Part shown: piece by piece, positions 1-5,483 of the stretch
Layout of the letters: each line of letters begins with the position of its first letter
Position numbering within the stretch: position 1 is the stretch's first letter
From: Pleurocapsa sp. MO_226.B13
GTDB lineage: Bacteria > Cyanobacteriota > Cyanobacteriia > Cyanobacteriales > Xenococcaceae
Direction: 5' to 3'
Length of the DNA: 17,752 bases
Assembly: GCA_030064795.1 (NCBI GenBank)
Contig: JASJEI010000232.1
Location: 1 to 17,752 of the forward strand
Notes under the pieces: model-generated
Database searches by the model: none
Seen by the model: the letters and a program-made list of their open reading frames with translations, nothing else
Told to the model about the DNA's origin: nothing
Program-made: the position numbers and the translations under genes

Positions 1-99
1 AATCTATTGGAATATCTATCTATAGTTATTTTGAGTAACGTTAGTTAGTAAGCAGTTACAAATATTCTCAAGAAATAACAGTAGTTGATTTTTTAAGAT

Positions 100-903
100 A
101 TGGATTACATTCACGGGTATTCAGACCGAGAACAAATCAGATTAATACAACAGGCGGAATATTGGCGCGAAAAATTAATTCTCAAAGATCTTAACTATCA
201 GCCTGGAGAAAGTTTATTAGAAATAGGCTGTGGTGCGGGTGCAGTCTTGGGAATAATCGGACAGACTTTTCCCGATCTAAAATTAGCAGGAATCGATTTA
301 GAACCTAAGCAAATAGAGTATGCCCAAAATCATTTAAGCAGTCTCAATTTAGGTGCCGATCTGCGAGTCGGAGATGCGATCGCTTTACCTTGGGACGACG
401 ATCGATTTGACCATATTTATGCCATCTGGTTTTTAGAACATCTTCCCGATCCGCAACCAGTTTTAAGAGAAGCTCAAAGAGTATTAAAACCTGGAGGTAC
501 AATTACCGTTACCGAAACCGACTACCGCACTATCTTAACTTATCCCGAATCTAGAGATTATCGCTATTTAATTGATTCTCTCTGCGAACTACTGCTACAG
601 GCGAGGGGAAATCCTTATCTCGGACAAACTTTGGGAACATTACTCCAAGAAAGCGGATTTAATAGTATCGATCCTCAACCAGTACCAGTACACTACGCCT
701 ATAGTTTAGAGCCAGAAAAATTAAAAGACTTTATCGACTATGTAGACTCTTGGTTAGCACCGACAGTAGAAGAAGCGATCGCCAAACTTGGCAAAGATAA
801 GGCAAGACTCAATGCTGGTTTAGATTGGTTTCGCAGTATAGGCGATCGCCATAACGGTGTAGTTTCCGCTACTATTTATCGTGCGAGTGGGACAAGTAGC
901 TAA
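100..903 (+). CDS. Class I SAM-dependent methyltransferase
   Basis: This 267-residue protein is a soluble Rossmann-fold methyltransferase of the Methyltransf_11/UbiE-like type. Motif I, LLEIGCGAG, lies at residues 39-47. The acidic residue that binds the ribose of S-adenosylmethionine is probably D66 in AGIDLEP. Motif II/III follow as GDAIALPW (91-98) and FDHIYAIWFLEHLPD (103-117), then the post-motif LKPGG (129-133). The C-terminal 120 residues are helical and probably form the substrate cap. The substrate cannot be told from sequence; small-molecule or lipid methylation is an inference from the family. ATG at 100 is the first in-frame start and has only a weak AAG-type ribosome site. The gene stands alone, converging on the next gene with a 39-base gap. 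Confidence 0.9.
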   Translation: MDYIHGYSDREQIRLIQQAEYWREKLILKDLNYQPGESLLEIGCGAGAVLGIIGQTFPDLKLAGIDLEPKQIEYAQNHLSSLNLGADLRVGDAIALPWDDDRFDHIYAIWFLEHLPDPQPVLREAQRVLKPGGTITVTETDYRTILTYPESRDYRYLIDSLCELLLQARGNPYLGQTLGTLLQESGFNSIDPQPVPVHYAYSLEPEKLKDFIDYVDSWLAPTVEEAIAKLGKDKARLNAGLDWFRSIGDRHNGVVSATIYRASGTSS

Positions 904-922
904 AGAGTATCTGGAAACCAAT

Positions 923-940
923 AATATTATTAATAATATT
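923..940. terminator. AT-only perfect palindrome between convergent genes
   Basis: The 18 bases AATATTATTAATAATATT form a perfect palindrome exactly between the stop codons of the two convergent genes at 903 and 943. Position suggests a shared transcription end, but the stem is A/T only and therefore weak, so a terminator role is an inference. Confidence 0.35.
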
Positions 941-942
941 AA

Positions 943-1626
943 TTAATCATCCCATTCTCCTCCGAATAAGGGAATAATATCTTGTTTGATATTTACGACC
1001 TTATCTGAAATTTTTTCAACTGACTCTACTGTCTGTTTTACTTGAGACAATTCTTCAGAAACTGGAAGCGAATCACTTGGAGTAGAGGCAACTGTAGGTT
1101 GAGGTGGCTGTTGGGTAGCAGGTGGCGTAGCTACAGGTTGAGGTGGCTGTTGGGTAGCAGGTGGCGTAGCTACAGGTTGAGGTGGCTGTTGGGCAGCAGG
1201 TGGGGGAGTCACTGAGGGTTCGGAATGAGGAATTGTTACCGATTGACTTGGTAGAGGTTTAAGGTAAATAATTTGAGGCTGAGAAGGGTTAGATTGGGGA
1301 AACAAGCTAGCAGGTTCTTGGGGTGTAGAAGTATTATCAACCTCAGCAGTTGGAGTATTTGAGGAGCTTTCGGGTAGTGCAGTCTGATTATTAGGTAGAC
1401 GTTGACCAACATTAAAAGCAGCCCCTGCGATAACCGTCCCTAACCCGAATAAAGTCAAACCACGTTTAATATAGGTTTCAGTATTATTGTAGATCTTGAC
1501 AGCATGATTCAGGATACTAAATGTGGCTTTAATTCTGTCTTTCTTATTATCTTTTTTATTATCTTCCTTATTATCTTCGCGCTCTTTAGCTACATTATTT
1601 TCAACAGTTTGAGATTGTTCGACCAT
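943..1626 (-). CDS. Proline/glutamine-rich protein with one membrane segment, function unknown
   Basis: I do not recognise a family. The 227-residue product starts with a charged Lys/Asp/Glu/Asn stretch containing short DNK-type repeats (residues about 14-32). A hydrophobic segment near residues 55-75 (GLTLFGLGTVIAGAAF) could be one membrane span or a signal anchor. A long Pro/Gln/Thr region (about 80-180) contains a repeated PPATQQPPQPVA unit. A charged helical C-terminus ends in GGEWDD. This is the layout of an anchored spacer or TonB-like linker protein, but no TonB C-terminal domain is present. ATG at 1626 has GAAG about ten bases upstream. The ATPase, SLH and peptidase motifs I looked for are absent. 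Confidence 0.7.
   Translation of the reverse strand: MVEQSQTVENNVAKEREDNKEDNKKDNKKDRIKATFSILNHAVKIYNNTETYIKRGLTLFGLGTVIAGAAFNVGQRLPNNQTALPESSSNTPTAEVDNTSTPQEPASLFPQSNPSQPQIIYLKPLPSQSVTIPHSEPSVTPPPAAQQPPQPVATPPATQQPPQPVATPPATQQPPQPTVASTPSDSLPVSEELSQVKQTVESVEKISDKVVNIKQDIIPLFGGEWDD
1101..1204. repeat. 39-bp tandem repeat inside the proline-rich gene
   Basis: Two identical 39-base units (1101-1139 and 1140-1178) are followed by a partial third unit with one T-to-C change near 1194. Each unit encodes 13 residues of the Pro/Gln linker, so copy-number change keeps the reading frame. The near-identity of the units points to recent expansion. Confidence 0.9.
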
Positions 1627-2171
1627 AATTCTTCACCATTGTTATTAATAATCTGATTGCCTAATTTGCTAGCTTCTACTCTCAAAAAATTGAGAGATGC
1701 AATTTTGCTAAGCAAGATTTCAAAAAGCTTATCCTAATTTCACAGTATTTTGACTATCTTAACTGATGTTAAGCTCTACCACAGGCAGAGTTAGGTTTAA
1801 GCTAATTTAAATGTCTTATAGAACCAATAAGTTAAATTTAAACAACCTCTAATGGAGTTTTGATGAAACTTGGATGAGAAAAATTTCATAATCATCGTAA
1901 TTTGTTCGCACCTAATCCCAAATCAATAAATGTTTGCGACATCTGAAAATAATCTAATCGTAAGGTTGGGTGTACCTCGCTCTAAGGATTATCTGTTGCA
2001 TTCTTTTTTCTAGTTTGAAATATTTCAGAAGTTGTTCTCGAACATAATTAAAGTAATCCATCAAACCAATCTAATAAGCATTTCTTATAATCAAGCAACT
2101 TCTGGTAATGGAATATTCATATTTGTTGAAACTATAAGATTAATCGCGATCGCTTTGAGATTTGGTAAACT
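1627..2171. other. Intergenic region without a convincing gene
   Basis: No supported coding sequence is present in these roughly 545 bases. A hairpin with stem CTCTCAA/TTGAGAG (1679-1696, 4-base loop) lies about 55-70 bases upstream of the proline-rich gene on the minus strand and could sit in its promoter region. The rest is AT-rich with many short stops in all frames. A HIP1 octamer lies at about 2146-2153. Confidence 0.5.
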
Positions 2172-2197
2172 ATTATGTACAGCAATACGTACATAAT
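2172..2197. promoter_or_regulatory. YefM-YoeB-type autoregulatory operator
   Basis: A perfect 9-base inverted repeat, ATTATGTAC (2172-2180) and GTACATAAT (2189-2197), is separated by 8 bases. It contains the hexamer TGTACA (2176-2181) and a second, one-mismatch hexamer CGTACA (2188-2193) whose centres are 12 bases apart. Published work on yefM-yoeB operators describes paired palindromes with TGTACA cores spaced 12 bases centre to centre. The site ends three bases before the antitoxin ATG, so bound antitoxin should block transcription. The match also argues that the upstream in-frame TTG is not the start. Confidence 0.75.
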
Positions 2198-2200
2198 TCT

Positions 2201-2515
2201 ATGTTCTCCTACGAAATTACCAATCCTACTGATGCTAGAAATGGATTTTTTAAATTACTAGAAAAAGTAGCTCAAAACCATCAGGTATATATTGTTAATC
2301 GACGTGATGGCGAAAATGTAGCTTTAATTTCTGAATCAGATTTAACTAGCCTAATAGAAACTGTATATCTTCTCCGTTCTCCTGCAAATGGCAGTCGTCT
2401 TTTAAATGCGATCGCCGAGTCTCAATCGGGGAAAATTAAGCCTCAATCTGTAGCAGAATTAAAGCAAGAACTAGGAATAGATGGGGAAAAGGAAGAAACA
2501 GTCGAAAAAGAATAA
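2201..2515 (+). CDS. yefM: Type II antitoxin, Phd/YefM family
   Basis: This 104-residue protein is the antitoxin of a YefM-YoeB pair: it neutralises the downstream RNase and represses its own operon. The N-terminal Phd/YefM DNA-binding fold is visible in MFSYEITNPTDARNGFFKLL, followed by the strand VYIVNRRDGENVALIS. The family hallmark ETVYLLRSPANGSRLLNAI spans residues 53-71. The charged C-terminus is the toxin-wrapping tail. The frame stays open upstream to a TTG at 2162, but that stretch is occupied by the operator palindrome, so ATG at 2201 is preferred. No Shine-Dalgarno precedes it, which may mean a very short leader. It overlaps the toxin gene by 35 bases, implying translational coupling. 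Confidence 0.9.
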   Translation: MFSYEITNPTDARNGFFKLLEKVAQNHQVYIVNRRDGENVALISESDLTSLIETVYLLRSPANGSRLLNAIAESQSGKIKPQSVAELKQELGIDGEKEETVEKE

Positions 2516-2804
2516 AAATGAGCTATTACAGCCTGTTGTTATCCATCGCGTTCCTGGTTTTGGTTCTCAATTTAAAGAGGATTTAGGTTGGTGGTTTAAA
2601 CAAGATCCCAAGAAAGCAGCCAAGATTTTAGATATGGTGACAGCAGTGATGCAAGATCCATTTAAGGGAATTGGCAAACCCGAACCTCTCAAATATATGG
2701 ATGCCAATCTTTGGTCGAGGAGAATCGATCTAGAACATCGATTTATTTATAAAGTTGGCAAAAGTCAAATAGACTTTTTAGCTTGTAGGTTTCATTACGA
2801 ATAA
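2481..2804 (+). CDS. yoeB: Toxin, Txe/YoeB-family ribosome-dependent mRNA endonuclease
   Basis: This 107-residue protein matches the YoeB/Txe toxins that cut mRNA in the ribosomal A site. The conserved core runs from FKEDLGWWFKQDPKKAAKI through DPFKGIGKPEPLK to WSRRIDLEHRFIYKV and the C-terminal ACRFHYE. By alignment by eye with E. coli YoeB, the catalytic residues E46, R65, H83 and Y84 correspond to E68, R87, H105 and Y106 here, so the toxin looks active. It carries an extra Lys-rich N-terminus of about 20 residues (MGKRKKQSKKNKNELL) beyond E. coli YoeB. No later ATG or GTG occurs before the core, so the extension cannot be removed by choosing another start. An AGGA-like ribosome site lies just before 2481, inside the antitoxin gene. 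Confidence 0.92.
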   Translation: MGKRKKQSKKNKNELLQPVVIHRVPGFGSQFKEDLGWWFKQDPKKAAKILDMVTAVMQDPFKGIGKPEPLKYMDANLWSRRIDLEHRFIYKVGKSQIDFLACRFHYE

Positions 2805-2810
2805 AAATAG

Positions 2811-2853
2811 AAAGCGATAAGCCAAGGCGCATTGCTAGGCGATCGCCTGTAGG
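2811..2853 (+). repeat. Short interspersed repeat, copy 1
   Basis: The pattern AAGCGATAAGCC, then GGCGCATTGCTAGGC and CTGTAGG is shared, with small gaps and substitutions, with 3771-3814 in the same orientation. The two copies bracket the toxin remnant and the structured RNA. This copy has absorbed a HIP1 octamer. Confidence 0.55.
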
Positions 2854-2863
2854 AGAGCAAAAA

Positions 2864-2947
2864 TTAACACCTCAAATTAACATTTTCCATATTGTTAAAC
2901 GAGAAGTATTGGTTGACAAAGTAAATTTCTCCTCTTCCGATCGTCAT
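2864..2947 (-). pseudogene. Remnant of a MazF/PemK-type toxin
   Basis: An ATG at 2947, two bases after the stop of the antitoxin gene, opens a 27-codon frame beginning MTIGRGEIYFVN. The segment RGEIYFVN is the conserved first beta-strand of MazF/PemK RNases, which normally continues with an N-P-(x)-G-x-E-Q-x-G-x-R-P motif. Here the family resemblance ends after residue 12, the sequence becomes QYFSFNNMEN, and TAA follows at 2864. About 100 residues of toxin are missing. The position directly behind an antitoxin of the matching type supports the identification. It cannot encode an active RNase. Confidence 0.7.
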
Positions 2948-2949
2948 GT

Positions 2950-3183
2950 CTATGTCAAGCCATCTATTTCAGTAATCGAAAATTCTCGATCGATATCTTT
3001 TATTTCAGCTTGAATTTCCCGATCTTGAGCCATTTTTTTCAATTGTGTATCCCAATCTGCGTTTTTAGCTCGTGTATTTTCTTTTGCTCTGTTTTTGGCA
3101 GATAGCAAAAAGTTTAAAACTTCTTTAACGAGAAGATCTGGAGCTTGTTCTATTTCTTTAATGAGTTGCTCTTTTTCATTCAT
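2950..3183 (-). CDS. Orphan antitoxin of a MazF-type toxin (DUF2281-like)
   Basis: The 77-residue product from ATG 3183 begins MNEKEQLIKEIEQAPDLL and ends EFSITEIDGLT. That beginning (helical, DUF2281-like) and the acidic EF-x-x-TEIDGL end are familiar from cyanobacterial antitoxins encoded just before PemK/MazF toxins. The frame stays open upstream to 3285, but the added 34 codons cross a hairpin and a palindromic repeat and look non-coding. A weak AGAAAAG precedes the chosen ATG. The toxin that should follow is reduced to a stub two bases downstream, so this antitoxin may persist only as a relic or to counter a related toxin elsewhere. Confidence 0.7.
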   Translation of the reverse strand: MNEKEQLIKEIEQAPDLLVKEVLNFLLSAKNRAKENTRAKNADWDTQLKKMAQDREIQAEIKDIDREFSITEIDGLT

Positions 3184-3224
3184 CTTTTCTTCGCGAAGGA
3201 GACTCTCGCTTTCAGCGACGAGAC

Positions 3225-3265
3225 GTGCCGTATAAACATCTGGGGTTTCCCCAGATGACAGGCAC
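3225..3265. repeat. Strong nested hairpin upstream of the structured RNA
   Basis: The stem CATCTGGGG (3237-3245) and CCCCAGATG (3249-3257) pairs perfectly over a TTT loop. It is enclosed by GTGCC (3225-3229) and GGCAC (3261-3265). On the minus strand it falls in the leader of the orphan antitoxin; on the plus strand it lies about 60 bases before the RNA start. It may be the left-end hairpin of an IS605-type element or a terminator protecting the antitoxin from upstream reading. Confidence 0.6.
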
Positions 3266-3307
3266 TCAGGAATTCGCGCCTCCAATTATGTTTGTGTAGT
3301 TGAAATG

Positions 3308-3316
3308 TGGTATTAT
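3308..3316 (+). promoter_or_regulatory. Extended -10 promoter for the structured RNA
   Basis: TGG followed by TATTAT (3308-3316) is an extended -10 element. A start about seven bases later would begin the transcript at GGTCGTTGACC near 3323. No good -35 hexamer is visible, which is acceptable for extended -10 promoters. This start is inferred. Confidence 0.4.
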
Positions 3317-3322
3317 GCTTTT

Positions 3323-3657
3323 GGTCGTTGACCCACTCAGACAACGGGGACAGACAGCCTAACAGTCGAAGTTCGCGATTCCCGCGACGGCGCAGAAAAG
3401 TTGGCAGACTGAGATAAGCTGACAGGGCAATGGATTTGCACAACCCTGAAGGACGCAAACTAAATAAGTATTTTGTTCGGATACCTTTCCGTACCGCTGG
3501 GCTAGCGGAATCGGGACTCTGTAATGGGTCGAAGGTCTGTGGACGTACCAATGTCGGGGGCATAAGTTTAACTTGTGTCTAGATACGTGCGGGTGAAACA
3601 GAAAAGCCTAATCGTAAGGTTAGGAATCCCGCGTCTCCGACGCTGGGAGGATGTCAA
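3323..3657 (+). ncRNA. Structured non-coding RNA, HEARO/omega-RNA-like candidate
   Basis: About 330 bases with no credible reading frame show dense pairing potential. An 8-bp long-range stem (3328-3335 with 3525-3532) closes a 190-base domain. Inside it are CTCAG/CTGAG (3336-3340 with 3409-3413), TCGCG/CGCGA (3373-3377 with 3383-3387), a CAGGG/CCCTG hairpin (3423-3427 with 3444-3448) and CCGCT/AGCGG (3494-3498 with 3504-3508). Downstream are CCTAA/TTAGG (3607-3611 with 3620-3624) and the 9-bp right-end stem (3627-3648). Tracts such as CAACGGGGACA and AAGTTGGCAGACTGAGA look like conserved RNA sequence and recall HEARO RNAs, the guide RNAs of IscB elements; that resemblance is from memory only. 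The alternative is a TnpB-type right-end RNA, whose guide would begin at 3658. No IscB or TnpB gene is in the window, so a partner protein would have to act in trans. Confidence 0.5.
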
Positions 3658-3770
3658 GAAATCACTAAATCACAAGTAATATTATTCATAAGTTCGACTT
3701 GAATTCTAAATTACGCATATACTGTCTAGCTATGATGAGATTACAAGATGGGTTTAATTGTATAACCTTT

Positions 3771-3814
3771 AAGCGGTAAGCCTAGGGCATTGCTTCGCTA
3801 GGCAACTGTAGATG
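3771..3814 (+). repeat. Short interspersed repeat, copy 2
   Basis: The pattern AAGCGGTAAGCC, GGGCATTGC, GCTAGGC, CTGTAG is the direct-oriented partner of 2811-2853. It contains its own inverted repeat, GCCTAG/CTAGGC, so it can fold into a small hairpin. The flanks 3658-3770 and 3815-3892 hold no gene. A 10-base inverted repeat TGAGCAAAAT/ATTTTGCTCA (3828-3837 with 3874-3883) lies just beyond the murF stop and may help end that transcript. Confidence 0.5.
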
Positions 3815-3892
3815 AATAAAAGTAAAGTGAGCAAAATTATCCCTCAGCTAAGTTATTTTATTGACACTTTGAGATTTTGCTCATCCTACCAA

Positions 3893-5254
3893 CTAACTGT
3901 TTCCTAATTGAGCAACCAATTCTGCTACTACTTTATTCAAACCCACAGAATTAGAAGCCTTGCACAAAATTCGATCGCCTGGCTGGATAACTTGTTTCAA
4001 TCTATTAATTAAAGTGTCGCGATCGCTAAAACATTCGCTGTTAATTCCTGCTGCACCATTGGCAATTTCCCGTGTAGCATCTTCATCGGCTAAGACTAAT
4101 AATAGATCTATATCTAATTCTTGGGCTTTTTCCCCTACTTGGCGATGCAGTTGGGCTGAATATTCTCCTAATTCTTTCATCGTGCCTAAAACGGCAATAT
4201 GGCGTTTACCAGGAGTATCTTTGAGCATTTGTAGCGCGGCCAGCATTGACTCTAAACCCGCGTTGTAGGTTTCGTCAAGAATAGTTAGATCGTCGGCTAG
4301 ATCGTAACGACGCGATCGCCCTTTTGGTAATTCTACATTCAACCCAGATTTTAGAGTAGTCAGGTCGATATCTAACCACCGTGCGGTTGCTATTGCTGCT
4401 AAGTAGTTACTGGCGTTATGTTCTCCTGGTAGAGGTAACGGTAAGCGGTATCCTAAAACTTCTATTACATCCCCGTCAATTTCTCCTTGGATATCTCCCC
4501 CCGTCAAACCATAGGTAATAGTTTTACCCTGCCAAACTTTTTTTGCCGTCTCCATTAACAAAGGGTTATCGTAATTTAAAATCGCCACGCTAGTTTCGGG
4601 CATTTGTGCCAACAGTTCGCATTTAGCTTGGGCGATCGCTTTTCTCGAACCCAAACGTCCTATATGGGCTGTCCCTACGTTAGTTATAATTCCGATAGTC
4701 GGACGAGCAATATCCGTAAGTAAGGCAATTTCTCCCGCGCCTCGCATTGCCATTTCAACTACTGCGTAATCGTGTTCTGAGTTAATCTGAAGCAAAGTTT
4801 TAGGTACGCCAATTTCATTATTGAAGTTAGCCTCTGTTTTCAGAACTTCTCCCTGAGTACCTAATACCGCTGCCACTAATTCTTTAGTACTAGTTTTGCC
4901 TACCGATCCAGTGATGCTAATGACAGGAATATTGCTTAGGCGATCGCGCCACCAGCGAGCGATTTGTTGATAGGCTTGTAGCGTATCGGCAACCACGAAT
5001 TGAGGTATAGCTTGGGTTTCTAACTGACGGGAAACAACTACTGCGATCGCGCCTTTATCGATCGCAAGATCGACAAAATCATGTCCGTCAAAATTTTCTC
5101 CCACCAAAGCAATAAAAATCTCTCCAGGTTCGATCGTGCGAGTATCTGTAGTAATACCTAATACAGATATATTCAGATCCAGCTCGCTAACCCGAATATC
5201 CGAATCAGTTTTAATGATTTCACTTAATTGAGACAGAGAAAAATAGTTAGTCAT
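3893..5254 (-). CDS. murF: UDP-N-acetylmuramoyl-tripeptide--D-alanyl-D-alanine ligase MurF
   Basis: MurF adds the D-Ala-D-Ala dipeptide to the UDP-MurNAc-tripeptide, the last cytoplasmic step in making the peptidoglycan nucleotide precursor. At 453 residues it is full length. The N-terminal substrate-binding domain includes ITTDTRTIEPGEIFIAL (34-50). The central ATPase domain carries the P-loop TGSVGKTSTKEL (115-126), EANFNNEIGVP (141-151), TNVGTAHIGR with the conserved His197, and a lysine at 211 that is the probable carbamylated residue. GEHNASNYLAA (277-287) and DETYNA (327-332) are the Mur-ligase signatures leading into the C-terminal domain, which ends with KASNSVGL (432-439). ATG at 5254 matches the family start. 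It is transcribed alone, divergent from the next gene across 229 AT-rich bases. Confidence 0.97.
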   Translation of the reverse strand: MTNYFSLSQLSEIIKTDSDIRVSELDLNISVLGITTDTRTIEPGEIFIALVGENFDGHDFVDLAIDKGAIAVVVSRQLETQAIPQFVVADTLQAYQQIARWWRDRLSNIPVISITGSVGKTSTKELVAAVLGTQGEVLKTEANFNNEIGVPKTLLQINSEHDYAVVEMAMRGAGEIALLTDIARPTIGIITNVGTAHIGRLGSRKAIAQAKCELLAQMPETSVAILNYDNPLLMETAKKVWQGKTITYGLTGGDIQGEIDGDVIEVLGYRLPLPLPGEHNASNYLAAIATARWLDIDLTTLKSGLNVELPKGRSRRYDLADDLTILDETYNAGLESMLAALQMLKDTPGKRHIAVLGTMKELGEYSAQLHRQVGEKAQELDIDLLLVLADEDATREIANGAAGINSECFSDRDTLINRLKQVIQPGDRILCKASNSVGLNKVVAELVAQLGNS

Positions 5255-5483
5255 GGAGTTAGTTGCAGAGAAAAATACTTAAAAATGCTTTTGCCCAAAA
5301 TTCATGATAAATACTTTGAGTAGATATACCAAGAGCCGTTATTTAAAATCTTGACTAAAAATTTATACCATTAATTAAAACTAAACCTTAATATTTAAAA
5401 ATAGACTGTAGTTTTATAACTATAAATTTTAAAATATCATTTTTATTCAATCTCTCTTTAAAATCTGGGGGAGGATCGCGATT

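Larger units (their letters stand above)
3225..3657 (+). mobile_element. Putative ORF-less IS200/IS605-type element
   Basis: The right part resembles right ends of cyanobacterial IS200/IS605/IS1341 elements: a stem TCCC-GCGTC / GACGC-T-GGGA with loop TCC (3627-3648), followed by GGATGTCAA. The terminal TCAA (3654-3657) would be the cleavage side. A strong hairpin at 3225-3265 could mark the left end. In between there is structured RNA and no transposase, TnpB or IscB frame. The left boundary is a guess and no target-site duplication is expected for this family, so the element call rests on the right-end resemblance and on context. Confidence 0.4.

Noticed and set aside
1101..1204. CRISPR-like direct repeats
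   Set aside because: The units are contiguous without spacers and lie in a coding frame.
1954..1970. CTAATCGTAAGGTTGGG, a one-mismatch match to 3608-3624 in the structured RNA
   Set aside because: Flanking sequence does not match the right-end hairpin, so a second element end is not supported.
2162..2200. TTG start giving 13 extra residues to the antitoxin
   Set aside because: These bases contain the operator palindrome and the added residues do not resemble the Phd/YefM N-terminus.
3180..3563. 127-residue open frame on the minus strand
   Set aside because: It lies antisense to the structured RNA, has an Arg/Ser/Leu-rich translation without any family pattern, and overlaps the antitoxin start.
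3570..3660. Group II intron end
   Set aside because: No domain V hairpin or reverse-transcriptase frame is visible; the hairpin plus GTCAA fits an IS605-type end better.
3960..4268. 102-residue frame on the plus strand
   Set aside because: Antisense shadow inside murF.
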